DNA from: Clostridiales bacterium UBA1763
GTDB taxonomy: Bacteria; Bacillota; Clostridia; Oscillospirales; Oscillospiraceae
Length of the DNA: 32,723 nucleotides
Assembly (NCBI GenBank): GCA_002314685.1
Contig: DCHB01000036.1
Coordinates: 1-32,723, forward strand
Direction: 5' to 3'
Part shown: positions 1 through 7,793 of the stretch, in pieces
How positions within the stretch are numbered: position 1 is the stretch's first letter
Layout of the letters: each line of letters starts with the position of its first letter
Notes under the pieces: generated by a model
Databases searched by the model: none
The model's input: only the letters and a program-made list of their open reading frames with translations
What the model was told of the DNA's origin: nothing
Program-made: the position numbers and the translations under genes

Positions 1-27
1 TTTCCGACGGTTTTTTCATTATCCGGC

Positions 28-729
28 TTATATAACGGAATATGGCCCTTCGATAGCATTCATCTGACCGCTGCTTGCGTACCTGCGGGCGTTCTCAATA
101 TCCCTCTCGACTAAGCATTTGTACACGGTCTCCATGTTGTCGATAACGACCTGAATGCCGTTTTTCTCGATGAACATCTCATACATGCCCTTCTGCGGCT
201 GGATAGTTGAATTATACAGGAGCGCACAGAACGAGTTCTGACTGATAATATACATCTTATGATAAAAATCAGTTATCAGCGTGCAGGTCTCGTGCAGTCC
301 GTGCGGCTTTTTGACCTCGTCGAGTATCTCACCGAGCTGTGCTATCTCCTCATCGGAGGCTCGCTTTATCACGAGCTCAACTATCAGCGCATCCAGCGCA
401 ACACGGCTTTCGGTAAACGAACGGAACTCGTGCGCATTTATCTTGCCGCCGTTATAGCGGATGATCGAAAAAAATGTCTCCGTGTTTCCGTTGGCGATGT
501 AATCGGCAACATATGTTCCGTGGCGGGGCTTGACCTCGACAAAGCCCTTTGAGGCAAGCTCGCTTATGCCTGCATTGACAACAGTGAGGCTCACGCCCAT
601 GATCGTACAAAGCTCTCTTGCCGGCGGCAGCTTATCTCCGGGCTTCAGCTCGCCGGAAAGGATCTTATTCTCGATCTGACGCACAAATATCTCTCGCACC
701 GACGGTGCGCTTATTTTATTAAAGGTCAT
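28..729 (-). CDS. GntR family transcriptional regulator, FCD-type
   Basis: A 233-residue regulator. Residues about 8-75 form a GntR winged helix (motifs GELKPGDKLPPARELC and HGTYVADY). The rest is an all-helical effector domain of the FadR/FCD class, to judge from length and helical pattern. The ATG at 729 has a GGAGG-type ribosome binding site five bases upstream. FCD regulators usually sense small organic acids or metabolites and repress nearby catabolic genes; that role is family knowledge. It lies downstream of a TetR gene on the same strand, and both are divergent from the dehydratase-like operon at 1642, so control of that operon or of a linked substrate is the simplest inference. The class is sure; the ligand is unknown. 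Confidence 0.88.
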   Translation of the reverse strand: MTFNKISAPSVREIFVRQIENKILSGELKPGDKLPPARELCTIMGVSLTVVNAGISELASKGFVEVKPRHGTYVADYIANGNTETFFSIIRYNGGKINAHEFRSFTESRVALDALIVELVIKRASDEEIAQLGEILDEVKKPHGLHETCTLITDFYHKMYIISQNSFCALLYNSTIQPQKGMYEMFIEKNGIQVVIDNMETVYKCLVERDIENARRYASSGQMNAIEGPYSVI

Positions 730-765
730 AGTGTCCTCCGGTAAAAATGCATTGCTTAGGCTGAT

Positions 766-794
766 ATACTACACCAAAAAGCAAAAGCGGGCAA
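766..794 (-). promoter_or_regulatory. Putative sigma-A promoter of the GntR gene
   Basis: Read on the minus strand, TTGCCC is separated by 17 bases from TAGTAT. The -10 box ends about 36 bases before the GntR start codon. The match is moderate and rests on pattern only. Confidence 0.42.
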
Positions 795-825
795 TCAATT
801 TTTATCCCGGCTTTCTGTGCTAAGC

Positions 826-1431
826 TTACAGCCTGTCCAGTTCTTTGTCACTCATACGGTATTCGGGTGCAACATTGTACACCGCCTCTGCCCGACGGCG
901 GACGACCCGACGAAGGGGAAACGCTCCGGACTTTTTGCACCACTCGTAGGTTGTGTAATATGCAATATCTACCCCTATCGGAGCTATCGTTTCGGCAGGC
1001 TCCGAACTTAGTATAACTTCGGATCTCTGACAGTTAGCCGTCAACTGTATCATCCATTCATCGACCTTGTGAGTGGCGTCGAGAATGTCCAGCTCCTGCA
1101 AAAGCTCCAGACGAAACAGCGCGCCCGTGAGCTCCGGTCCAAATTCTATTGCTACGGTCAAAAATCGGTTGCACAATATCCACATCCGCTCAAAGTCGTT
1201 TGCCGCAGAAATGAAGTCGTCGAAAAAATCCTCCCTGTCCAGACGGACATCCGAAAGGATCTTGCCGATTATCTCTTTTTTTCCGGCAAAATTGAGATAA
1301 AAGGTCGAGCGGGCAATGTCCGCCTCACGGCAAATATCGTTTACTGTCGTTTTTTCATATCCGAGCTTGCGAAACAGCGCCACTGCGGCCGCTATGATGC
1401 GATTTTGAAGCTTTGCGGTTTCGTTCAGCAT
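826..1431 (-). CDS. TetR/AcrR family transcriptional regulator
   Basis: The N-terminus is a TetR helix-turn-helix (motifs RIIAAAVALFRKLGYEKTTV, DICREADIARSTFYLNF), followed by a helical ligand-binding domain typical of about 200-residue TetR proteins. The open frame reaches an ATG at 1461, but the ATG at 1431 is preferred. AAGGAGA lies seven bases before it, and a near-perfect promoter ends only 11 bases before the upstream ATG. This gives a 201-residue protein. It is divergent from the dehydratase-like operon with about 200 bases between them, the usual layout for a local repressor. No inducer can be read from the sequence. Confidence 0.9.
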   Translation of the reverse strand: MLNETAKLQNRIIAAAVALFRKLGYEKTTVNDICREADIARSTFYLNFAGKKEIIGKILSDVRLDREDFFDDFISAANDFERMWILCNRFLTVAIEFGPELTGALFRLELLQELDILDATHKVDEWMIQLTANCQRSEVILSSEPAETIAPIGVDIAYYTTYEWCKKSGAFPLRRVVRRRAEAVYNVAPEYRMSDKELDRL

Positions 1432-1472
1432 ACCGATCTCTCCTTCGGACGGTGTGTCCATTCTTTTCGGAC

Positions 1473-1501
1473 ATTATATACGAAAATGCGTTTTTTGTCA
1501 A
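1473..1501 (-). promoter_or_regulatory. Consensus sigma-A promoter of the TetR gene
   Basis: On the minus strand TTGACA, a 17-base spacer and TATAAT are all exact consensus. Transcription should start near 1466, leaving a leader of about 35 bases before the ATG at 1431. This geometry is the main reason for rejecting the longer start at 1461. A promoter this strong in front of a repressor fits autorepression, though no clear palindrome was recognised. Confidence 0.75.
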
Positions 1502-1573
1502 ACGGCTTTCAACCCGTGTAGGCAAATACAAAGCATGTTTTTTGTGAGTTGTATAGAATGTAAGCTGCGTTAA

Positions 1574-1602
1574 TTGAATGACAATCAGGCTTTTGGTATT
1601 AT
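1574..1602 (+). promoter_or_regulatory. Probable promoter of the dehydratase-like operon
   Basis: TTGAAT, a 17-base spacer and TATTAT sit about 40 bases before the ATG at 1642. It lies back to back with the TetR promoter, so a repressor bound in between could control both directions. Confidence 0.55.
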
Positions 1603-1641
1603 TATCCCAATACTTTCAGATAAAAAAACGGAGGAGAGGAA

Positions 1642-2838
1642 ATGAAAGACCTGAAGCATCTCAACTACTTTGAGAACCTTTTGCAGGACAGCGGAAACGA
1701 GCTTGTCGATAAAGCAAGGGCAGCGGGCAGTATCTGCATCGGAACGACCTGTTATCAGATACCGGAGGTGCTGCTCAATCTTACGGGCTGCTTTGCCGTG
1801 AGGATGCGCGCCCCGAGAACGGGCTCAATGGAAATGGGCACCTACTATATGACAAGCCTCAACTGCGAGTTTGCCCGTGCGCTGCTCGAGCGCTGCCTTG
1901 AGGGTGGCTATGGCTTTCTTGACTGCATAATCGAGCCGTTTGCCTGTTCGCAGATGACAAGCACCATGGAGAACATCGAAAAGCTGCATCTGTGCGACAA
2001 GGATAAGCCCGATTTCTTTGTGCAGCATGTCGATACGCCAATAAAGGCCGACGAAAACGCAGTGCGCCACCTGACGAGAATGTGCCGTGCGAGGATACTT
2101 GAAAAGCTGCATGAGACCTTCGGCACGGATGTTTCCGACGCTGCGCTTCGTGATGCGGTGATGCGGTATAACGAGATATGCGATGTAATAAACGAGATCG
2201 GCAGCTACCGTAAGCTTGACGATCCGACAATTACAGGCTACGAATTTGCCGTTTTGTGCCTTGCGACCTACTGCGCACCGTGGGAGCTTGTGATCGAAAA
2301 GCTCCGTGAAACGGCACGAGAGCTTAAGACCCGCAAGCCGGATGCAAAAAAGCAGTTTCGCATCAAGGCGGTATTGGCGGGCAGCGAGATCGACGATCCG
2401 GACTTTGTGAAGCTCATTGAGGATGCCGGCGTAAGGGTGGTTGCCGACCGCCATTGCTTCGGCTCGTTCCCCGGACGGATGCCGATCGAGCTTAACGATG
2501 CCGACGATGTTCTTGAGCAGATTTGCCGCCACTATGTCATGCAATGTCAGTGTCCCCGTTACATGGACAACGACCGCATTGCCGAGCGAAAAGCGTATCT
2601 TGACAGGCTGGCGCATGAGTATGACGCAGACGGTATAATTTTGCAGCAGATGAATTTCTGTAATTTCTGGCCGTACGAGAGAGCTGGCGCAAGCCAGATA
2701 CTTTCGCAGGAGTACGGCTGGCCGGTGCTGAGCATCGACCGCCCGTATGCGGCAGGCTCATCGGGGCAGATACGCACCCGTATTCAGGCATTTGTCGAAA
2801 GCGTCGAGATCAAAAGACTGCAGGGAGGTAAGAGCTGA
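1642..2838 (+). CDS. 2-hydroxyacyl-CoA dehydratase / benzoyl-CoA reductase family subunit (smaller)
   Basis: A 398-residue member of the 2-hydroxyacyl-CoA dehydratase subunit D family (HgdA/HgdB, FldBC, BcrBC, double-cubane proteins). Three cysteines in the family's cluster-binding contexts are visible: Cys75 (SLNCEFARA), Cys102 (PFACSQ) and Cys340 (NFCNFWPYE). A [4Fe-4S] cluster is therefore expected. Known relatives use one high-energy electron to dehydrate 2-hydroxyacyl-CoA or to reduce aromatic or small unsaturated substrates, and need an ATP-dependent activator of the HgdC type. No activator gene is present in the window. The start has a GGAGGAGAGG ribosome site. The gene overlaps the next by one base (TGATG), so the two products are probably made together as a heterodimer. 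The substrate cannot be assigned. Confidence 0.88.
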   Translation: MKDLKHLNYFENLLQDSGNELVDKARAAGSICIGTTCYQIPEVLLNLTGCFAVRMRAPRTGSMEMGTYYMTSLNCEFARALLERCLEGGYGFLDCIIEPFACSQMTSTMENIEKLHLCDKDKPDFFVQHVDTPIKADENAVRHLTRMCRARILEKLHETFGTDVSDAALRDAVMRYNEICDVINEIGSYRKLDDPTITGYEFAVLCLATYCAPWELVIEKLRETARELKTRKPDAKKQFRIKAVLAGSEIDDPDFVKLIEDAGVRVVADRHCFGSFPGRMPIELNDADDVLEQICRHYVMQCQCPRYMDNDRIAERKAYLDRLAHEYDADGIILQQMNFCNFWPYERAGASQILSQEYGWPVLSIDRPYAAGSSGQIRTRIQAFVESVEIKRLQGGKS

Positions 2839-4391
2839 TGGGAAAACGGATGAACAGCGAAGCGCTCGGAAAATTCTACAACGGTGGCAGAACAAAGGTG
2901 CGCCGTGAATGGCGAGGTCTTGCCGATACATGGTTTGATTATAAGTGTTGGGTAAAAACATGGGGAATGCTGTTCAAATTCCTCTTCAACCTCCAGAATC
3001 TGAAGGGCTTTCTGCGCTATCGCTGGATGCTCAATTATATAGCCACACCCGACTTTCTCGACCGCTGCAACGAGGGGCTGAGAGGTAAGCAGCTTCGCCT
3101 GTCGCACATGGAATTCGGCTTTATAGTCAAGGAGCTGATGAGATCGCTGACATTCATGTTCAAGGCCGACCAAAACATAGGCGGCAGCAAGGCACTCAGC
3201 GACAAAATGGTCATTATGGACGAAAACATGATGGAGGAGATAATGTTCGGCTTTCCGAACCTGTACTTCATGTGTCCGCAGGTCGCCGGCGTTTTTGCTC
3301 TGTGCGCCGTATCGCAGAATTCGCAGATACGCTATATCGACAAGGCCGAGGAATTCGGCATAACGGGCGATGTGTGCGCAATGCCCAAATCCGAGCTGGG
3401 TCTGTGCATTGAGGATGATACGCTCGATATCGGTAAATGTATGCTCCACTGCAACACCACCTGCGACACCTCGCTCATGGGCAACGGCATCGAGGATTGG
3501 CGCTACCGAAAGCCGAGCTTTGCAATAGCCGCCTCGGAGCACATCGAGGACGAGCTGGTGCTGGAGTATGCCGTCGACGAGATAAAGGCGGCGATAAGGT
3601 TCGTTGAGGAGCAGACGGGCGAAAAGTGGGATTGGGACGCCTACTTCCGCAACATGAGAGTGCTCAACGAGCAAACACGCATTTTCCTTGAAATACTGGA
3701 GATAAACAAGACTCCGTATCCGCAGGTTCCCGAAAATGTCATCAACCTCTACCGTGACATTTACTACACACGCATGCTTAACGCCGACGGAGAGTCTTAT
3801 CTTGAAATCGACAGAAAAATTCGTGAGATCATGTACGAGGGCTACAAAAACAAGGAGCTTGTCTGCACCGAGATACGCCACCGTGCGCTGATATGGGGCG
3901 TTCAGGGTGAATTCTACACCGCATTCCCCAACTGGCTGCTTAACTGCTGGGGCATTGTCGGCATAACGCATATGCTCAGCCTGACCTCCACAAAGATATA
4001 CGCCGACACCGATACGCCCGAAAACCGTGAGCAGGCAATGTACGATCTTGCCGACCTGTATGTCAACATGATAATGCGCAATCGCTCCGAAGGCGGCTTC
4101 AGGCTCGGTGTCGACGATGTTTGGCGCTTCTGCGAAGAGTTTAAAATGGATATGATCGTCATGTGCGAGCAGATAGCCTGCAAGGCACTGACCGGCTGGC
4201 ACGGAATCTACGAGGAGGAGGCGGCAAAGCGGGGCATCCATGTTGTGTGGGTACCTCATGCACTTCTCGACCCCCGCAAGGCAAGCCGGCAAAACATGCG
4301 TGACCAGGTAAACCGCTATATGCGCACGGTGCTCGGCGAGAAGCCGCTTGATCCGTCGCTTGAGTATATTGAGGACGACAATGCATGGTAA
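2838..4391 (+). CDS. 2-hydroxyacyl-CoA dehydratase family protein (larger subunit)
   Basis: A 517-residue partner of the preceding gene, longer than the usual 380-430 residues because of an N-terminal extension rich in aromatic and basic residues. Candidate cluster cysteines follow the family spacing: Cys180 (GDVCAMPKSELG), Cys205 and Cys209 (LHCNTTCD), and Cys443/Cys448 (MCEQIACKALTG). GDVC followed by a Pro and Glu resembles the segment around the first ligand in HgdB/BcrC-like proteins. It begins inside the stop codon of the smaller subunit with GGGAGG upstream. The pair resembles the two non-identical subunits of dehydratases and class I benzoyl-CoA reductases. Its divergence and the lack of a neighbouring activator mean the reaction is unknown. 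It could also be a double-cubane-type reductase. Confidence 0.85.
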   Translation: MGKRMNSEALGKFYNGGRTKVRREWRGLADTWFDYKCWVKTWGMLFKFLFNLQNLKGFLRYRWMLNYIATPDFLDRCNEGLRGKQLRLSHMEFGFIVKELMRSLTFMFKADQNIGGSKALSDKMVIMDENMMEEIMFGFPNLYFMCPQVAGVFALCAVSQNSQIRYIDKAEEFGITGDVCAMPKSELGLCIEDDTLDIGKCMLHCNTTCDTSLMGNGIEDWRYRKPSFAIAASEHIEDELVLEYAVDEIKAAIRFVEEQTGEKWDWDAYFRNMRVLNEQTRIFLEILEINKTPYPQVPENVINLYRDIYYTRMLNADGESYLEIDRKIREIMYEGYKNKELVCTEIRHRALIWGVQGEFYTAFPNWLLNCWGIVGITHMLSLTSTKIYADTDTPENREQAMYDLADLYVNMIMRNRSEGGFRLGVDDVWRFCEEFKMDMIVMCEQIACKALTGWHGIYEEEAAKRGIHVVWVPHALLDPRKASRQNMRDQVNRYMRTVLGEKPLDPSLEYIEDDNAW

Positions 4392-4401
4392 GGAGAACGA
4401 C

Positions 4402-4584
4402 ATGAACAAAATGATAAAAATTCCTGTGACTGCCGCCTGTGTCGGGGCGGGTCTGTTTGCCGCAAGTCTGCTTATATATTTTTTCAATTTGGACATGAAG
4501 CTTATGGCGCTTGCCGAACCGATCGTCGCCAAGTGGTACGATCGCATTGAGCGGCGGCCCATGGAGCCTCCCCACTGCGGATAA
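4402..4584 (+). CDS. Small single-pass membrane protein in the dehydratase-like operon
   Basis: A 60-residue protein. The chosen ATG at 4402 has AAGGAG nine bases upstream and starts just after the previous stop codon; an earlier in-frame start would overlap the upstream gene. Residues about 7-28 form one hydrophobic helix (VTAACVGAGLFAASLLIYFF). It is followed by a short basic, proline-rich tail ending PPHCG. No family was recognised. The tight spacing suggests co-expression with the two Fe-S subunits, perhaps as a membrane tether or assembly aid; that is inference. The ribosome site and transmembrane segment support a real gene. Confidence 0.65.
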   Translation: MNKMIKIPVTAACVGAGLFAASLLIYFFNLDMKLMALAEPIVAKWYDRIERRPMEPPHCG

Positions 4585-4594
4585 CACATAAAAC

Positions 4595-4622
4595 TTGAAA
4601 TCAAAATCTGCTGTGATAAAAT
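4595..4622 (+). promoter_or_regulatory. Promoter of the EFR1 / molybdoenzyme transcription unit
   Basis: TTGAAA, a 16-base spacer and TAAAAT lie directly after the small membrane-protein gene and 25 bases before the ATG at 4647, where AAGGAG is also present. This suggests the redox genes from 4647 onwards can be transcribed independently of the dehydratase-like operon. Confidence 0.55.
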
Positions 4623-4646
4623 TTTAACTTAAGGAGATCAACAAAT

Positions 4647-5429
4647 ATGAGCGAAAATTTGATCTATTGCTATTCCGGCTCCGGCAACTGCCTTGACATG
4701 GCAAAGAATATCGCAAAAGAGCTCGGCGATACCGAGATCGTTATGATGCGGAGCTTTCCGGTCAAAACCGATGCGACCGAGGCAAAGCGAGTTGGCTTTA
4801 TTTTCCCTTGCTATGGCGGCGGCCTGCCGGGCAATGTGGAAAGCTATGTGAAAGCGATACACATCGGCATCAACTCATATAAATTTGCTATTGTACAATA
4901 TGCCGGTTACAAGGGCTGCGGCCTGCACAAGATAGACAAAATCGTGGACCTTGACTATTGGAACGGCATGTCGAATCACTGCTCGTGCATCTGGCTCATG
5001 CCGCATTATTTGACTGTACCTCCGCTTCCGAGGAAGCTGTCGCAAAAGCGCAGCGAAGCAATGGCCAAAAAATTTGCCGCCGACATTAAGGCAACGAAAC
5101 GAAGTGAGAAAAAGCCGCCCAAGGGCACCGTTTTTGCGCTTGAAAGCAAGCTGCTTTCCTCGCAAAATACAAAGCGTATCAAAAAATTTACTGTGAATGA
5201 AAACTGCGTCAGCTGTGGACAGTGTGCAAAGATATGCCCTCAGGGCAATATTACATATTCCGACGCAAGACCTGCGTTCGGCACGAATTGTATTGGATGC
5301 TTAAGCTGCGTGCAGTATTGCCCGAGCAAAGCCATAAACATCGGCAGCATCACAAAGCACCGTGCTCGCTATCACAATGCAAACATTACTGCTGAAGAAC
5401 TGACGGAAAAGACTTTTCACATCGGATGA
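4647..5429 (+). CDS. EFR1 family ferrodoxin (flavodoxin-like plus two [4Fe-4S])
   Basis: Residues 1-150 are a flavodoxin-like domain with the FMN phosphate loop near the N-terminus (YCYSGSGNCLDMA) and a second loop, FPCYGGGLPGN. After a basic linker come two classic [4Fe-4S] motifs: Cys187-x2-Cys190-x2-Cys193-x3-Cys197 and Cys215-x2-Cys218-x2-Cys221-x3-Cys225. The total of 260 residues and the domain order match the EFR1 family of cytoplasmic electron carriers in anaerobes. It sits between the dehydratase-like pair and the molybdoenzyme. It is the obvious candidate to pass low-potential electrons between them or to the missing activator; that link is inferred from position only. Confidence 0.9.
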   Translation: MSENLIYCYSGSGNCLDMAKNIAKELGDTEIVMMRSFPVKTDATEAKRVGFIFPCYGGGLPGNVESYVKAIHIGINSYKFAIVQYAGYKGCGLHKIDKIVDLDYWNGMSNHCSCIWLMPHYLTVPPLPRKLSQKRSEAMAKKFAADIKATKRSEKKPPKGTVFALESKLLSSQNTKRIKKFTVNENCVSCGQCAKICPQGNITYSDARPAFGTNCIGCLSCVQYCPSKAINIGSITKHRARYHNANITAEELTEKTFHIG

Positions 5430-5483
5430 TATCAAATGTTGTAAAATAAACGCACACTGTGCCAAATCACGAAGGGAGATAAC

Positions 5484-7781
5484 ATGGGAGTTTGGAAAAA
5501 GACTCAATGCAACTTCTGCGCTCTGAGCTGCGGCTTGGAGATGGAGGTTGAAAACAACAAGATCATCAGCGTTCGCCCCGACCCGGACAGTCCCCGCACA
5601 AAGGGCTACTGCTGCCGCAAGGGCAGAACGGCAAAGTATTTTGTCGACCACGGCGACAGAATAAAGCACCCCCGCAAAAGAGTGGGCGACCACTACGAGG
5701 AGATAAGCTGGGAGCAGGCGTATAAGGAGATCGCCGAAAAGGCGAACAAAATCATCGCCATGCACGGTCCCCGCTCATTCTCCGTTCTCGGCTGCGCACT
5801 CGGCTCTGCGCAGACGCCCTATGCAACGGCAAAGGCGCTGCTCAAGGCCGTCGGCAGCCAGTATATCTTCAATCCCATCGGCATCGAGTTTATGGGTAAC
5901 TGGTGGAGCCACGGCAAGATCCTCGGCGACCAGATGCATTTTCTCGAGCCGGACGATCACAACAACGAGGTCATAATTTACTGGGGCTCGAACTCCTATG
6001 TCTCGCATCAGATACCGGATGCAAGGAAGGTGTGCCGTGAGTTTTCCGAAAATCCCGACAAAATGGTCATCGTCGTCGATCCCCGCCTTTCGGAGACGGC
6101 TCGTATGGCGGATATGCACATCATGCCCGCCCTCGGCTCGGACTCGCTGTTTATGCGTGCGCTCATTGCGATCATCCTCAAAAACGGTTGGGAGCATAAG
6201 GACTACATAGACAAGTATGTCGCCGACTGGGACAAGGCGAAAAAGTGGTTTGAAAATGTAGATATCGACGAAAGCCTGCGTGTCTGCAAGATACCGAGGC
6301 AGCAGGCTGAGGAGTTTGCAAAGATACTCACGACGAAAAAGTGGGGCGTGCATCAGGATCTCGGCCTGTTTTTCGGCAGACACAGCACCATGAACAGCTA
6401 TCTGTGCATTATCCTCACTGTCATATGCGGAATGGCGCTCGTCAAGGGCGGCAATGTCGTACCCGAATGTGTTATAGAGCGAGGAACCTTCTCCGACGAA
6501 AACGACCCGAAGACCTGGCGCACTCCCGTCACAAACCGTTTCCCCGTTCTGAATGTTTACCCGGTCGGCATAATCCCCGATGAGATACTCGGCAAAAACC
6601 CCGACCGCATACGCATAATGTTCACATCCTTCGGCAACCCCCTGCGCAGCTATCCCGACAGCAACAAGATGAAGGAGGCGTTAAGCTCACTTGAGCTTCT
6701 TGTCGCCATCGACTGTGCCGAGACGGAGGTCACGCAGATCGCCGACTATGTTCTGCCCGGCAGGACCACCTACGAGGGCGGCGGCGACTTTAACGCCTTC
6801 ACCCTCAACTATCCCGAGATCGTGTTCCAGTCACGAAAGCAGGTACTCAGACCCGAAGGCGAGCCTCGTGAGGATGTTCAGATCTTTGCGGAGCTTACCG
6901 AGGCGATGGGACTTATCCCCAAGCTTCCTCAGTGGCTGTACCGGGCGGCGGAGGACGCCGTTCTTACCGGCGACCGTATGTCGTATTTCGTTAAGCTTCT
7001 CGGCTGGACGGCAGCAGGACACCTCAAATACTTTGACCAGCTTGCAACGGTCATTGCACTGACGCTCGGCAATGCGTACGGCTCTGCCGCAAGAGCAATT
7101 TCGTGGGCGGGCATGCTCACCAGCCCCATTTGCGGAAAGAGCGTCGTCACCGTCAAGGCTGACGAAAGGAAGCACCCCATTCTGACCAAGCTGTCCATGT
7201 TCAAGGACTGGTGTCAGATGGATGCGGCATTTGAGCTTGTCGACAACCACCCCGAGGGTGCGATCATCGGCATGAACGATCCCGATAATATGCTCAAGAA
7301 CCATATCCGCACCAAGGACGGCAAGTTCCACACATGGTGCAAGGAGATCGACGAATACATGGAGCGCATCACACCCGAGGCCGAGGAGGAGGCGCTCAAG
7401 CTTCAGGGCGGCTGCAACATGATCCTTTCGGCAGGCCGCCACTCGGACGACGGTATGAATGCGACCATGCGAAATCCCGCTACCTACAAGCACCGTCAGC
7501 CGTATACCCTCGCAATGAACCCTGAGGACGCAAGGGAGCTGGGCTTTGAAAACGGGCAGATGGTCAGCGTGACGACGAAAGCGGGAAGGCTTGAGATCCC
7601 TGTTGAATACACTTGGCAGACAAGCCGGGGCTACTGCATGATACCCCATCATTTCGGATACACCTTTGAGGGTAAAAAGGTCGGCGAGCACTGCAATGTT
7701 CTGACCAGCCACGAGGATCTTGAGGAACTGACCGGCAACCCCGTATGGCGCTATACGCCGTGCAGGGTCGAGGCGATTTAA
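5484..7781 (+). CDS. Molybdopterin-dependent oxidoreductase, DMSO reductase superfamily
   Basis: A 765-residue catalytic subunit binding Mo or W through two pterin dinucleotides. The N-terminal [4Fe-4S] site is Cys9-x2-Cys12-x3-Cys16 with Cys44 in the CxKG motif. The bisPGD domains follow (WGSNSY, VDPRLSETA, GNPLRSYPD, and a C-terminal beta-barrel with GRHSDDGMNATMRNP and MNPEDARELG). There is no Tat signal, so it is cytoplasmic. At the position of the formate dehydrogenase Sec140 the sequence is NWWSHGK, with Ser142 before the His, so a Ser ligand is likely and formate dehydrogenase unlikely. Relatives to consider are pyrogallol transhydroxylase, acetylene hydratase-like enzymes and gut catechol dehydroxylases. 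The Fe-S partner follows after 12 bases. The substrate is unknown. Confidence 0.9.
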   Translation: MGVWKKTQCNFCALSCGLEMEVENNKIISVRPDPDSPRTKGYCCRKGRTAKYFVDHGDRIKHPRKRVGDHYEEISWEQAYKEIAEKANKIIAMHGPRSFSVLGCALGSAQTPYATAKALLKAVGSQYIFNPIGIEFMGNWWSHGKILGDQMHFLEPDDHNNEVIIYWGSNSYVSHQIPDARKVCREFSENPDKMVIVVDPRLSETARMADMHIMPALGSDSLFMRALIAIILKNGWEHKDYIDKYVADWDKAKKWFENVDIDESLRVCKIPRQQAEEFAKILTTKKWGVHQDLGLFFGRHSTMNSYLCIILTVICGMALVKGGNVVPECVIERGTFSDENDPKTWRTPVTNRFPVLNVYPVGIIPDEILGKNPDRIRIMFTSFGNPLRSYPDSNKMKEALSSLELLVAIDCAETEVTQIADYVLPGRTTYEGGGDFNAFTLNYPEIVFQSRKQVLRPEGEPREDVQIFAELTEAMGLIPKLPQWLYRAAEDAVLTGDRMSYFVKLLGWTAAGHLKYFDQLATVIALTLGNAYGSAARAISWAGMLTSPICGKSVVTVKADERKHPILTKLSMFKDWCQMDAAFELVDNHPEGAIIGMNDPDNMLKNHIRTKDGKFHTWCKEIDEYMERITPEAEEEALKLQGGCNMILSAGRHSDDGMNATMRNPATYKHRQPYTLAMNPEDARELGFENGQMVSVTTKAGRLEIPVEYTWQTSRGYCMIPHHFGYTFEGKKVGEHCNVLTSHEDLEELTGNPVWRYTPCRVEAI

Positions 7782-7793
7782 GGAGGTTAGGTC

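Noticed and set aside
2784..4604. A 606-codon open frame on the minus strand
   Set aside because: It is antisense to the dehydratase larger subunit, has no ribosome site or recognisable domain, and is explained by the codon pattern of the real gene. The plus-strand frame has family cysteines and a translational overlap.
6831..7712. A 293-codon minus-strand frame inside the molybdoenzyme gene
   Set aside because: It is entirely antisense to a well-supported catalytic domain and its translation shows no known motif.
5484..7781. Formate dehydrogenase
   Set aside because: The Sec/Cys ligand position is Ser142, with no in-frame TGA for Sec there.
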